The position numbers were made by a program, and so were the translations under genes. The notes beneath the pieces are model-generated. The model saw nothing but the letters and a program-made list of their open reading frames with translations. It was not told where the DNA came from and searched no databases. Positions 9,533 through 19,009 of a stretch of DNA of 56,526 bases are shown here, in pieces. Every line of letters begins with the position of its first letter. Position 1 is the first letter of the stretch. The stretch is taken from contig NZ_LZFW01000015.1 in assembly GCF_001676025.1 (NCBI RefSeq), positions 1-56,526 on the forward strand, read 5' to 3'. This DNA comes from Vibrio sp. UCD-FRSSP16_30. GTDB lineage: Bacteria; Pseudomonadota; Gammaproteobacteria; Enterobacterales; Vibrionaceae.

Positions 9533-12500
9533 TCACTCATTTTTGACGACTAACTGGTCAAGGATTTCTGCCGCATTAAAACTTCCGTTATCACCAATTA
9601 AATCACCCAATTGATCCCTAGAGTCCTGAATCACAATGGTTTGAGTGCCGCCACTATGATCAATATCTAAAGTAATATCTTGCCCAACAAGATTCACTTC
9701 TATCTTAGCTAAAAGCTCATCCAAATTATCACTGTCTGTTGGTTCCAAAATATCGGTTAGAACAATCAAATCTTGACCGATTTCAAAGTCAGTTATTAAA
9801 TCAACGCCATTATCAAGACTGTTACTCTTCCACACAAACTGATCTTGCCCATCGGTTGCGAGCAGTATGTCCTCGCCTAGTGTAGCAAGCTGTTCATTGT
9901 TATCCTGATCTGCAATAAAGAATGGCACTATTGCGGGAGTATCAACGATAGTGACATCAATTTCATCTTGAGACTCTTTCGGTGAACCAATACTGGCGGC
10001 AACCAGATGCAAGGTAAAAGACTCATCGCCTTCGATCTCGATATCTGGATGAGCTTCAACTTCAATAGACAGCAACCCATCATCGGAGTTTCCTCGTCCA
10101 ACTACAATGTCAGCGCCGGATACATTAGTCACAGAGACTTCAATATTGCCATCACTATTCACCGATGAGCTTGAAACATATTGATCAGATGTGGTCATGT
10201 TTAAAACAAATTCTTCAGCGCTTAAACCTTCACTAAAGCCAATCAAAGCGAAAGTAAAAATCAGGGTTGAATTGTCTTTTATCGTAACATTACCACCTTC
10301 AAGAAGTTTCACCGCGATTGAGCCACTGATTTGCCCTTCTGCAACAGTAAGACCTCGTTTAGGTGTTAATCCCCACGCCCCATAACTGTCATCATCGGGT
10401 TCATTATCGGGCTGCTGTGCTTGTCCATCTAAAATGATCAAAGGCAGTTCAATTGATTTGCTTTGAGCATCACCATTGCTGGTTTCGGTGGCGGTGGCGG
10501 TCACTTCAATAATGTAGTTTCCAACCTCTGGTACATTCGCTTTTAGACTGCTCAAATCAAACTGCGATACATCCGCAATTTCATTGCTGCCCACAATTAA
10601 ACTGTGTCCAAAGTCATCTTTAACTACAGTGCCCTCTGGTAGTCCACTCAGCTGAATCGTGAGCTGTTCACTGCCATCAGTATCATTTAAGCTGCTGTCA
10701 ATACCCCATAATTCAACAAAGGTATCGACTTCACCATAGGCATCACTCGACTGTAAAATTAGATTATCTATCAAAGCGCCATAACTGTTTGAGTCTGTAG
10801 ATTGCAGCAGTAAACGATAACTTCCTTCTTGTTCTGATGGTAAGGAAATTTGAACTTGTCGCTGCCAACTATTGTCATCAGGTCTAAATTCATAAAGCGT
10901 CTGCGCTTCATCCATTATCGGATTGCCTTGCGCATCTAACTTAACCCAAATAACATCTAAATCACTATCTCCATTGGCCCATCGTCGCGCTGCCACATCA
11001 AAGGTAAAGCTGTAATAACGACCTTCTTCAACCTGAATATCGGTGTATATCGAGTTATCACCTCTATCACCTTCTATTTCCATGACTAAGTTAGTCTTAC
11101 TAGCCCCTTTTCTATAAACAGACTCTTTGCCTATCTCGACTCGGTTATCATCATTGGCATACCAAGTGCCCAAAGTATTAGCGCCAAACAAACCACTGAC
11201 ATCAATATTAGAACTCCAGTTTTTACCCGCTAAGTCTGTATCTTGAAAATCAATAGAGGCTTCTTTTTGATGGTTAATTACCGCAAGGTTTGGGGCATCT
11301 GCCTGAGCTTCTATATCGATAGTGATGGTTTCTACACTACTTTTCTTGTCACCATCGCTAATCGAAAAATCAAACTGAGCATAATCAGTTTGCTGATCAC
11401 CTAAGCCTTGATTATCAAAGTCATCATCTCCAGATTGATTATCAGAAGGTAGGAATCTAAATTGCTCGCTGTCAACAGCTGACCATGAAATCTCATCTCC
11501 TAACTCAACATCAAGCCATTTGTCACCGACATATAGCTGCAACACACCAGATTCCGGTAATACTTTAATGACAATGGATAAATCCTGAGTAGCATTATCA
11601 ACATCAATTACGCCAAAATCAGACCAATTAAAGACTAAAGCACTATCTTCAACGCCATTGAGCATCGCACTTTCTGCGCTCGGTGCATCGTTAATATTAG
11701 TCAGGCAAACGGTCACTTTAGCGGTATCTTCCCCGCCATTACCATCTATGACCTTCACGTTTAGCTTATAATCACCTACATAAGCATCGTCGATGTCTTG
11801 GTTAACCGTAATAGATCCCGTCTCAGGGTCGATATCAAATAGACCGTTCGTCGTCGTACCATCATCAAAACTGTAGATTAAGTCGTCACCATCCCCATCA
11901 AAGGCACTAACAATGCCCACTTGACTGCCTGCTACGATCCCTTCTGGCGTGGTAAAATGATATTTATCACGGTTTGGCGCACTATCTTGAGTGTCGTCAC
12001 CAGATAAAAATTCGGGCGCATCATTAACATTGGTTAACGCGATGCTCACTTGCGCGGTATCTTCTCCGCTATTGCCATCGGTGACTTTAACGTTAAGCTC
12101 ATAATCACCAAGTTCTGCATCGTCGATATCTTGATTGACGGTAATTGCCCCTGTTTCAGGGTCAATATCAAACAGGCCGTTTGTGGTAGTACCATCTTCA
12201 AAACTATAAGTTAAGTCGTCACCATCCTCATCAAAGGCACTAACCACCCCCACTTTGCTACCTGCTAGGCTGCCTTCTGGCGCGCTGAACTGGTATGCAT
12301 CTTGATTAGGTGCACTCTCTTCATCATCGTCACCGGATAAAAACTCAGGAAGATCATTAATATTGGTTAACGCGATGCTCACTTGCGCGGCATCTTCTCC
12401 GCTGTTGCCATCGGTGACTTTAACGTTAAGCTCATAATCACCAAGTTCTGCATCATCGATATCTTGATTGACGGTAATTACCCCTGTTTCAGGGTCAATA

Positions 12501-13513
12501 TCAAACAGGCCGTTTGTGGTAGTGCCATCTTCAAAACTGTAAGTTAAGTCGTCACCATCCCCATCAAAGGCGCTAACCACACCTATTTCGCTGCCTGCTA
12601 GGCTGCCTTCTGGCGCGCTGAACTGGTATGAATCTTGGTTGGGCGCGCTATTTTTATCATCGTCACCAGATAAAAACTCAGGAATATCATTAACAGGCGT
12701 GACACTAGGATCAACCTTGGTGGGTTCACCGTCTTGCGTGCCGTCGTTTGGTGTTAGAAAAAATGGGGGAAGCTCATCACCTTGATTAATCAGATCAACG
12801 GCTTGCTCGGTAAGGATAACCTCACCTTTATCATTTAGCTGATAGTGTATTTCATCTGACAAACCTACCGTGACACTGTCACCATCAGCATCATTTGTAG
12901 TAAAGATGGCAACCACATCACCGCGGGTAGTACCGCTATCTTCTATGAAATCATTGACTAAAGTAACTTCTAGGGTAGGAATTGCGTTTTGTGGCTCCTC
13001 ATCAACGGGCTCGTCATCAACCGGATCGTCGATATTGGGTTCATCAGTATTCGAAGCTTCAATAATAGGAATAAGATCTAATACTATCGCTTCAATGGCT
13101 TCATTTTGTTGCGCAGTAAATTGATCAGAAAACAAAGCCTGCGTATCAAAATTAGTACTGGCGATAGTTTGCGCACCGTCTCGTTCAACCGCGCCTGTTG
13201 TGGTAAGACTTGAACCGTCTTCATCTTCATCGTCTAATTCATCATCTTGTTCACTTTGCGCAACTGAACTTAATACACTTTGAACACCAGATTGAACATC
13301 GACAGATTGGATAGACTGTTGCTCTGCAATGGAAACACGTATTTCGCTGACCAGATCCTCTGGCACGGTAAGTGGTTTATCACCAACAGATAAGATGACA
13401 TCCCCTGGTTGTGGTTCATAACCTGGTGGCGCTATCTTAAGATTACCTTGAGCGTCGATAATCAACCATGCATCACCAGAGGCAACGTCTTGAGCAAACG
13501 AGATACTGTCCAT
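9533..13513 (-). CDS. Large type I-secreted adhesin: retention module, cadherin-like repeats, RTX-type C-terminus
   Basis: 1326 aa, acidic and Asp-rich. Residues 1 to about 60 look like the retention module of LapA-type adhesins (DAWLIIDAQGNLKIAPPGYE; GDVILSVGDKPL), which lodges the C-terminally secreted chain in its outer-membrane exporter. An acidic linker follows. Then come three 111-aa cadherin-like repeats (residues 275-385, 386-496, 497-607), each starting ND.PEFLSGDD and holding DxDGDDL and DIDPETG calcium-type motifs. Next are a CBM-like segment (about 770-920), a Calx-beta-like segment, and a C-terminal block (GQDQFVWKSNSLDNGVDLIT...) typical of type I secretion targets. It is divergent from a TolC-like gene and an OmpA lipoprotein that probably serve its export. 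No HlyB/HlyD genes are in view. Confidence 0.85.
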   Translation of the reverse strand: MDSISFAQDVASGDAWLIIDAQGNLKIAPPGYEPQPGDVILSVGDKPLTVPEDLVSEIRVSIAEQQSIQSVDVQSGVQSVLSSVAQSEQDDELDDEDEDGSSLTTTGAVERDGAQTIASTNFDTQALFSDQFTAQQNEAIEAIVLDLIPIIEASNTDEPNIDDPVDDEPVDEEPQNAIPTLEVTLVNDFIEDSGTTRGDVVAIFTTNDADGDSVTVGLSDEIHYQLNDKGEVILTEQAVDLINQGDELPPFFLTPNDGTQDGEPTKVDPSVTPVNDIPEFLSGDDDKNSAPNQDSYQFSAPEGSLAGSEIGVVSAFDGDGDDLTYSFEDGTTTNGLFDIDPETGVITVNQDIDDAELGDYELNVKVTDGNSGEDAAQVSIALTNINDLPEFLSGDDDEESAPNQDAYQFSAPEGSLAGSKVGVVSAFDEDGDDLTYSFEDGTTTNGLFDIDPETGAITVNQDIDDAELGDYELNVKVTDGNSGEDTAQVSIALTNVNDAPEFLSGDDTQDSAPNRDKYHFTTPEGIVAGSQVGIVSAFDGDGDDLIYSFDDGTTTNGLFDIDPETGSITVNQDIDDAYVGDYKLNVKVIDGNGGEDTAKVTVCLTNINDAPSAESAMLNGVEDSALVFNWSDFGVIDVDNATQDLSIVIKVLPESGVLQLYVGDKWLDVELGDEISWSAVDSEQFRFLPSDNQSGDDDFDNQGLGDQQTDYAQFDFSISDGDKKSSVETITIDIEAQADAPNLAVINHQKEASIDFQDTDLAGKNWSSNIDVSGLFGANTLGTWYANDDNRVEIGKESVYRKGASKTNLVMEIEGDRGDNSIYTDIQVEEGRYYSFTFDVAARRWANGDSDLDVIWVKLDAQGNPIMDEAQTLYEFRPDDNSWQRQVQISLPSEQEGSYRLLLQSTDSNSYGALIDNLILQSSDAYGEVDTFVELWGIDSSLNDTDGSEQLTIQLSGLPEGTVVKDDFGHSLIVGSNEIADVSQFDLSSLKANVPEVGNYIIEVTATATETSNGDAQSKSIELPLIILDGQAQQPDNEPDDDSYGAWGLTPKRGLTVAEGQISGSIAVKLLEGGNVTIKDNSTLIFTFALIGFSEGLSAEEFVLNMTTSDQYVSSSSVNSDGNIEVSVTNVSGADIVVGRGNSDDGLLSIEVEAHPDIEIEGDESFTLHLVAASIGSPKESQDEIDVTIVDTPAIVPFFIADQDNNEQLATLGEDILLATDGQDQFVWKSNSLDNGVDLITDFEIGQDLIVLTDILEPTDSDNLDELLAKIEVNLVGQDITLDIDHSGGTQTIVIQDSRDQLGDLIGDNGSFNAAEILDQLVVKNE
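11693..12691 (-). repeat. Three tandem 333-bp repeats in the adhesin gene
   Basis: Exact period of 333 bp (111 codons), with repeat starts at 12691, 12358 and 12025 on the minus strand. The first two encoded copies are nearly identical. The third (11693-12025) is more diverged (e.g. TTPEGIVAGSQ, DAYVGDYKL). Such tracts expand and contract by recombination. Confidence 0.9.
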
Positions 13514-13773
13514 GTGTTCTCCTCAGCATGCTATTTCTAGCCTGCAATAAACCGTAAACTTTCGTTTATGATTAAATTTTACACTACTTTGAAGATGACA
13601 GAGCAATAATTGTACAGAAAACACACACGGAGATTTGTGGTAATTTTGTTTAATTGGTTATGGTAATTGTTTTTTTATTAACTATTATGTACTTATGTAA
13701 CCAATGTTTTTTGAAACGCGAATGATCGCTTCATAATTGGTTAAACCAAGTAACGGAATACTAGGAGCATACA

Positions 13774-15078
13774 TTGAAAAGGATTAAGCTAACCGCGATC
13801 GCTGTAGCGACTATGCTGTGCAATCCAGTTTCAGCCCAGTCATTAGAGCAAGCAATTTCTCATACTCTACAAACGAACCCAACGGTTAAGAGCTCATACA
13901 ATGAGTTCATGTCATACATTTATGATAATAAAGCAGCAGTCAGAGAGTATTACCCCAAGGTAGATCTTACTGCAGGTGTAGGTTGGGAGAATTATCAAAA
14001 CGATCAAAGTCGAGACGAGGATTATACTGCGATAGATGCCTCTATCCGGTTAACTCAGCTTTTATGGGACGGTTCAAATACTTTAAATAATATGGACCGC
14101 ACAGCGGCAGAAGCTGAATCACTTCGTTATAAAGTACTCAGTGATGCTGCCGATACTGCGCTAGAAGTATCAAAAGTGTATTTAGATGCGCTCAAAGCCT
14201 ATGAAATATTAGCGCTGTCAGAAAGTAATCTTGCCACTCATAAGAAGATTTTTAAGGATATAAAAAAGCGTACTGATTCCGGGATCGGCTCTACTGCCGA
14301 TCTTTCTCAAGTTGAAGCTCGCGTAGCCAAAGCGCACGGTAATCTTCTTGCCGCGCAAAACAACCTTTTTGATACACACACCCAGTTCACTCGCATTGTT
14401 GGGCAAACACCGCAAGGTTTAGTTTTCCCCCGTGCAGACGTTACTCGTATCCCACTTACCTTGACAGATGCCATTGATGTTGCTATCGATAAGCACCCGG
14501 TCATTAAGACTGCCATTGTAGATGTGGACGCTGCAAAATTTCAATATAAACAATCGAATAGCCCGAACCTACCCAGTTTCACTATTGATGCAGGCTACGA
14601 CTACTATGACGATGCCGAAGGCGTTGACGGTCGACGTGACGAAATGAACGCCACCTTGAGAATGCGATATAACTTGTTTAACGGTGGGGTCGATAGCGCT
14701 AAAAAAGACAAAGCAGCCTATCAAATGAACCAAGCAAAAGATCTAAGAGACAGAGCCTACCGCCATGTAGAAGAGAGTCTTAGATTATCTTGGAGTGCAT
14801 TGGATTTAACCCTGCAACAAAAAGAGTTTCTCGCTGACCACGTTGATGCCGCTTCCGATACTGTCGTCGCTTATGATAAGCAGTATAAGATAGGTAAACG
14901 AACGCTACTTGATTTGCTCAATACTGAGAACGAACTGTTCGAGTCGCGTAAAGGTTATGTCGATGCTCTTTATGCAGAGCAATACGCAAAATTTCGAGTG
15001 CTGAATGCAACAGGTACCCTACTCGAATCTTTATTGGTTGATATTCCAGAAGAATGGAATACGGCGGTGGAGTACTAA
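13774..15078 (+). CDS. TolC-family outer membrane export protein (LapE/AggA-like)
   Basis: 434 aa with a signal peptide (MKRIKLTAIAVATMLCNPVSAQ) and two repeated outer-membrane-efflux halves rich in alpha-helix. Typical segments are LEQAISHTLQTNPTVKSSYNEF at the start and YKIGKRTLLDLLNTENELF near the end. TolC homologues form the outer-membrane channel of type I secretion. Being divergent from the adhesin gene and 260 bp away, it is very likely that protein's exporter (inference from position). The start codon in the sequence is TTG at 13774, preceded by CTAGGAGCATACA with an AGGAG ribosome site. No in-frame ATG lies near enough to replace it. Confidence 0.88.
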   Translation: MKRIKLTAIAVATMLCNPVSAQSLEQAISHTLQTNPTVKSSYNEFMSYIYDNKAAVREYYPKVDLTAGVGWENYQNDQSRDEDYTAIDASIRLTQLLWDGSNTLNNMDRTAAEAESLRYKVLSDAADTALEVSKVYLDALKAYEILALSESNLATHKKIFKDIKKRTDSGIGSTADLSQVEARVAKAHGNLLAAQNNLFDTHTQFTRIVGQTPQGLVFPRADVTRIPLTLTDAIDVAIDKHPVIKTAIVDVDAAKFQYKQSNSPNLPSFTIDAGYDYYDDAEGVDGRRDEMNATLRMRYNLFNGGVDSAKKDKAAYQMNQAKDLRDRAYRHVEESLRLSWSALDLTLQQKEFLADHVDAASDTVVAYDKQYKIGKRTLLDLLNTENELFESRKGYVDALYAEQYAKFRVLNATGTLLESLLVDIPEEWNTAVEY

Positions 15079-15079
15079 A

Positions 15080-15676
15080 ATGAATAAATTAATTTTAGCT
15101 TCAATTATCTCATTTACGATTGTCGGTTGTGCAAACGACACCGATGAATACATCACTACACCATTACCCGAGCAACAAGCCGACCTTAGAGATTTTGATA
15201 GTGATGGTGTGGTTAACGCTAGAGACAAGTGCCCTGCAACACCAAGAGGTGCACGAGTTAATAACGATGGTTGTGAAGAATTAATTGAAGTGGCTCAAGA
15301 GCAAACACTTAAAATACTGTTTGAGAATGACTCAACTGAAATCAATCCTGTTTTTGCAGGTCAAATTGAAGGTATGGCAGACTTTCTCAACCAATACCCT
15401 GAAACTTCTATAGAGATTCAAGGGTTTGCCAGTAACCCAGGTGATAGAGAGTACAATCTAACACTCTCAAGAAACCGAGCATTGTTTGTGCAGGACAAAC
15501 TCATTGGCTTTGGTGTAGCACCAAACAGAGTGACTATTGTGGGTTATGGTGAAGACGAAAACGAAACTCACAACCCAACAGATGAAGCTTTAGAAAGACG
15601 TGTTGAAGCCACTGTAATTGGCTTTAAAGGTGACTTTATTAAAGAGTGGACCATCTTCACCAAACTGCCTAAGTAA
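15080..15676 (+). CDS. OmpA-family lipoprotein with type-3 calcium repeat
   Basis: 198 aa from ATG 15080, which directly follows the TAA of the tolC-like gene; the longer reading from 15005 would overlap that gene. The signal peptide ends in a lipobox (IVGC, Cys near residue 18). A TSP3-type calcium motif (DFDSDGVVNARDKCPATPRGA) precedes an OmpA C-terminal peptidoglycan-binding domain (LFENDSTEINP, IEIQGFASNPGDREYNLTLS, RNRALFVQDKL, RVTIVGYGED). Pairing of an OmpA-like lipoprotein with a TolC-like exporter next to a giant adhesin is recurrent in vibrios and Shewanella. The likely role is anchoring or stabilising the exporter. Confidence 0.88.
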   Translation: MNKLILASIISFTIVGCANDTDEYITTPLPEQQADLRDFDSDGVVNARDKCPATPRGARVNNDGCEELIEVAQEQTLKILFENDSTEINPVFAGQIEGMADFLNQYPETSIEIQGFASNPGDREYNLTLSRNRALFVQDKLIGFGVAPNRVTIVGYGEDENETHNPTDEALERRVEATVIGFKGDFIKEWTIFTKLPK

Positions 15677-15700
15677 GATCAGCAACACCTTTAAATCAAT

Positions 15701-15732
15701 ATGAGCCGAGTATCAACACTCGGCTTTTTCAT
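15701..15732 (+). terminator. Terminator after the OmpA-like lipoprotein gene
   Basis: A stem AGCCGAGT/ACTCGGCT with a short loop is followed by TTTTT, 25 bp after the stop. Confidence 0.82.
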
Positions 15733-15810
15733 TTCTTGTAAGCTAAATTGTGCCATAGCGCTAGCAAGCGTGCTAATATAGCGGGTATATCATACCGTTA
15801 GGAAAAAATC

Positions 15811-16161
15811 ATGAGCCAATTAAGCAACGATACTCAGAAGAATTTAGAACAATTCATCGAGCAGAGCAAAAAAGACAATCGTGTTTGGGGTCTTAAAAAT
15901 GAAGATGGTTGGCTAGCATGTGACTCAAGTGAGTTTGAAGAGTGCGAAGTAATGCCATTTTGGTCTGACCGTGCTGATGCCGAATACCACAACGTTGAAG
16001 AATGGTCTGATTTTGAAGTAATGGAAATCCCTCTGGATATTTTTGTAGAAGACTGGTTAATTACCCTTTCAGAAGATGGCGTTCTTATCGGTACAAACTG
16101 GAACGCACAACTTGAAGGCGAAGAAGTAGAACCAGAAACTCTCGCTAAACTATACCTTTAA
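15811..16161 (+). CDS. DUF2750 family protein
   Basis: 116 aa, acidic and Trp-rich, of unknown function. The pattern WGLKNEDGWLACDSSEFEECEVMPFWSDRADAEYH and the later EIPLDIFVEDWLITLSEDG match the DUF2750 family as I remember it (conserved W, PFWS and ...W segments). No signal peptide or membrane segment. A monocistronic gene with its own terminator on each side. No function should be inferred. Confidence 0.8.
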   Translation: MSQLSNDTQKNLEQFIEQSKKDNRVWGLKNEDGWLACDSSEFEECEVMPFWSDRADAEYHNVEEWSDFEVMEIPLDIFVEDWLITLSEDGVLIGTNWNAQLEGEEVEPETLAKLYL

Positions 16162-16169
16162 TCTTTATA

Positions 16170-16207
16170 AAACCCCTATCATATCTATGATGGGGGTTTT
16201 CTTTTTT
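16170..16207 (+). terminator. Terminator after the DUF2750 gene
   Basis: A stem AAACCCCTATCAT/ATGATGGGGGTTT is followed by a T-rich tail. The next gene begins 15 bp later. Confidence 0.8.
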
Positions 16208-16221
16208 GTTGGGTTCAAACT

Positions 16222-17028
16222 ATGTATAAGCTCATTGCCATCGATATGGATGGTACCTTACTTGATGATAATAAAATTATTACAGCAAGAAATAAGCAAG
16301 CAATAATTGATGCTAAAAAACAAGGTGTTACTGTTGTTTTAGCCTCTGGTCGTCCATTACAAGGAATGCTTGATAGCTTAGAGCAACTGCAAATGAACAC
16401 CAACGAAGATTATGTACTTTGCTATAACGCAGCCCTTATTAAAAATGTGGGTTCTGGTGATGTAATCAGTCAAAGCTTAGTCTCTGGTCAAGACGCTAAA
16501 CGTATCGCAGATTACGCTAAACAACAAAATTGTCATTACCATGCTTTTAGTCAGCAACATGGTTTAATCGCACCAAAAAATAGTCACTACACGCAACACG
16601 AAGCCAATATCAATGGCCTTGATCTTACTATCATGGATTTTGATACCCTTGATGATAAACACCCTATTATCAAAATCATGTTGGTCGACCCTGTGGAAAT
16701 TTTACAGCCCATCGTTGATGCCATTCCCCAGACCTTTAAAGACGACTACTCTGTTGTTCGTAGTGCACCGTTTTTTCTAGAATTTAGTAATCCAGCCAGC
16801 AACAAAGGAACGGGAGTACAAGCTCTAGCGCAACATCTAGGCATAAAGCAAACTGAAGTGATGTGTATTGGTGATGCAGGAAATGACCATGCCATGCTCG
16901 AATATGCAGGTCTTGCGGTTGCAATGCAAAATGCTGATGCGCAAACTCAATCGTTAGCGCAATACATTACAGATAGTAATAATGACTCAGGGGTAGCTAA
17001 AGCCATTGAGAAATTTGTTCTAGCCTAG
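16222..17028 (+). CDS. yidA: HAD-superfamily Cof-type sugar phosphatase YidA
   Basis: 268 aa cytoplasmic phosphatase. HAD motif I is DMDGTLLDD near residues 8-16 (nucleophile and acid Asp). Motif II is VLASGRP, and motif IV is GDAGNDHAMLEYAG. The C2B cap between them is of the Cof/HAD-IIB type. Length and N-terminus (MYKLIAIDMDGTLLDD) match YidA, which dephosphorylates sugar phosphates such as erythrose-4-phosphate and glucose-1-phosphate in vitro. Other Cof paralogues are close, so the symbol is likely, not certain. Confidence 0.85.
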   Translation: MYKLIAIDMDGTLLDDNKIITARNKQAIIDAKKQGVTVVLASGRPLQGMLDSLEQLQMNTNEDYVLCYNAALIKNVGSGDVISQSLVSGQDAKRIADYAKQQNCHYHAFSQQHGLIAPKNSHYTQHEANINGLDLTIMDFDTLDDKHPIIKIMLVDPVEILQPIVDAIPQTFKDDYSVVRSAPFFLEFSNPASNKGTGVQALAQHLGIKQTEVMCIGDAGNDHAMLEYAGLAVAMQNADAQTQSLAQYITDSNNDSGVAKAIEKFVLA

Positions 17029-17069
17029 ATTTTTTGGCTAGTGTTTTAATTGGCTATTTTTGGTTAGGC

Positions 17070-17552
17070 TTAAAGTGTTAAGGTTTTCGTCATACAATGA
17101 ATATGCGCTTTAAATCCTAACCGTTTATAAGCTTCAAGCGCATCGATATTAAAGCCCCAAACTTCGACATTGATACGTTTTGCGCCACAATCGATAAACT
17201 CACGTTCAATACAATTAAATAACGCCTTTCCTACGCCATTATTACGTGCATTTTCCATCACAAACCAATGATCAACAGTGCCAATCAATTCAGTTTTAAT
17301 CAGCGGTGATTCCATCTTGCACAGCTGACCGGTAATAAAACCGCATAATTGATCGCCATTTTCTATGGCGAAAATATAACAATCTGGCGTCGATAAATAA
17401 CGGTCAATTTCCTGTTCAAGCTCAAACAGGCATGGCGACTTTATCATGGCCGGACAGTTTTGATGATGCCATTGATAAAGAGAGTCCCACACAAATAGCA
17501 AACTATCTGTGTGCGAATGATTAGCTTGGATTAGATTAAAAGTATCCGACAT
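17070..17552 (-). CDS. GNAT-family N-acetyltransferase
   Basis: 160 aa from ATG 17552 (MSDTFNLIQANHS). An upstream ATG at 17564 adds four residues and is less likely. The acetyl-CoA-binding motif A is NARNNGVGKALFNCIE, followed by INVEVWGFNIDALEAYKRLGF (motif B). The substrate is unknown. The start overlaps the end of the LysE-family gene on the same strand, so the two are probably co-transcribed. Confidence 0.85.
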   Translation of the reverse strand: MSDTFNLIQANHSHTDSLLFVWDSLYQWHHQNCPAMIKSPCLFELEQEIDRYLSTPDCYIFAIENGDQLCGFITGQLCKMESPLIKTELIGTVDHWFVMENARNNGVGKALFNCIEREFIDCGAKRINVEVWGFNIDALEAYKRLGFKAHIHCMTKTLTL

Positions 17553-18162
17553 TTTGCCACACAACCCGTAAAGCCAACGCGATAAGAATAACCCCGGAAA
17601 GCTTATCTATAATTCGGCCGTTCTTTTTTAGTCGTTCAAATAACATCGAACTGGATAAAATCAGGGTAATAAATGTGTACCAAAGACCATCAACCAGTAA
17701 TGGGGTAATCACCACTGTGGCCTTGGCGCTGATGCTATTGCCTACTGCGACATATTGGCTAAATAATGCGATAAAAAATAATGCAATTTTAGGATTAAGT
17801 AGCGAAATCAACAGCCCTTCTTTGGCAGAAGTGGCAATCGAAACTGCCTCGCCCGCTTCCAGAGTGCTGGCAATGCCACCTTTAGAGGTCAACGATTTCC
17901 ATCCTAAATAGCCAAGATAGCTTGCTCCGGCAAGAGAGATGGTCACAAATAACAGTTCAGACTTATGCAGTACTACCGCAAGACCAATCACAGTGATAAA
18001 GGCGTAAAAGCCAATACCTATCGAGTGCGCCCAAGCAGCAGCAAGCCCATTTAAACGCCCGCCCGCTAAAGTATGTTTACTTACCGTGGCTAAACTCGGA
18101 CCGGGAGACATTGCGCCGAGTAAACAGATGGCAAACAATGAAAGCCAAAGATGAAATGACAT
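17536..18162 (-). CDS. LysE/RhtB-family amino acid exporter
   Basis: 208 aa with about six hydrophobic segments. The N-terminal LysE-family signature is GAMSPGPSLATVSKHTLAGGRLNGL. The segment LISLLNPKIALFFIALFSQYV carries the conserved NPK. Members export amino acids or homoserine lactone-like compounds across the inner membrane; the substrate cannot be told from sequence. It overlaps the downstream GNAT gene by 17 bp. Confidence 0.88.
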   Translation of the reverse strand: MSFHLWLSLFAICLLGAMSPGPSLATVSKHTLAGGRLNGLAAAWAHSIGIGFYAFITVIGLAVVLHKSELLFVTISLAGASYLGYLGWKSLTSKGGIASTLEAGEAVSIATSAKEGLLISLLNPKIALFFIALFSQYVAVGNSISAKATVVITPLLVDGLWYTFITLILSSSMLFERLKKNGRIIDKLSGVILIALALRVVWQNVGYF

Positions 18163-18232
18163 TGATGATTTTCCAATAATCGAAATAAGGCCTTATGCTA
18201 TCCCTTTTTAAAAATAGGTAAAGGTTCTATAT

Positions 18233-19009
18233 TTATTTTTTTTGTAGCCCGGCGTCTTTATCCGTTTTATCAATGACCACTATCTGAGATAGCTTTTCAT
18301 CAATCGTTTTATCAATTTGTTTTAATTGATCCGATGCCTTTTGTTTTCTATCACAAGAGTCTGATTTTGCTTCCCAGCTTTTACCTTCGGTAAAAATGCG
18401 ACATTCTTCAACTAAGCCATTTAAGGTACTGATCAGCTTAATTCGTTCTTTATTTAATTTTCTCAATTCGCGCTGTAAGATTGCTTGCTGTTCAAAATGA
18501 GCTTTAGACTCTAGCAATAATGCACTTTGCGTATCAGAACGATGCTGTAATTGCTCATTTTTCTCGGTTAGCTGCGTTGTTATTGCTTTCTGATCAGTCA
18601 CTTGCTTTTGTAATTGTTTAACTTGCTCGCCTAATTTATCGTTTTTAGATTTCAAATCTGAGCTTTGTTTTTGTTGCTGTTTGTCTTTTTCTAGCGTCGA
18701 TTTTTCGAGCTTCTGCTGCGCAGTAATATGTTCTATTTGAGAGCTTTTAGCTTGTTCTAATTCTGACTTCAACTGACTATTCTCAGATTGGAGTAGCTTG
18801 ATATCATCCGTTAATTGCTGCTGATTTTGTCGCTTGGTTTCATTGTGCTGAGAAAAATGATGAGACATCACTACACTCGTACCAATGGCGCCAATACACA
18901 AACAAACGATCCCAGTTAAGACGTGAGCTTTAGTTAACCCTAAATTATTCATTCTATTTAGGCTCTTTAAGCGAACTATTGCGACTTTATTACCCACAAG
19001 CTTCCCCAT
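18233..19009 (-). CDS. Single-pass membrane protein with long coiled coil
   Basis: 258 aa. One transmembrane helix near residues 28-50 (VLTGIVCLCIGAIGTSVVM) is followed by about 150 residues of heptad-rich, Gln/Lys/Glu-rich coiled coil (roughly 55-200). A short C-terminal part contains CRIFTEGKSWEAKSDSCDRK. Function unknown. The start at 19009 is supported by TAATG overlap with the stop of a small upstream gene, which implies translational coupling. A shorter start at MNNLG is possible but less supported. Confidence 0.75.
   Translation of the reverse strand: MGKLVGNKVAIVRLKSLNRMNNLGLTKAHVLTGIVCLCIGAIGTSVVMSHHFSQHNETKRQNQQQLTDDIKLLQSENSQLKSELEQAKSSQIEHITAQQKLEKSTLEKDKQQQKQSSDLKSKNDKLGEQVKQLQKQVTDQKAITTQLTEKNEQLQHRSDTQSALLLESKAHFEQQAILQRELRKLNKERIKLISTLNGLVEECRIFTEGKSWEAKSDSCDRKQKASDQLKQIDKTIDEKLSQIVVIDKTDKDAGLQKK

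Noticed and set aside
11693..12691. CRISPR array
   Set aside because: The periodic signal is 333 bp and coding in frame throughout, so it is protein domain repeats. No short repeat-spacer array was seen anywhere in the window.
9533..13513. Plus-strand open frames within the adhesin gene (for example 10191-10385 and 12870-13124)
   Set aside because: Low-complexity mirror frames of an Asp/Thr-rich repetitive gene, with no ribosome sites or homology.
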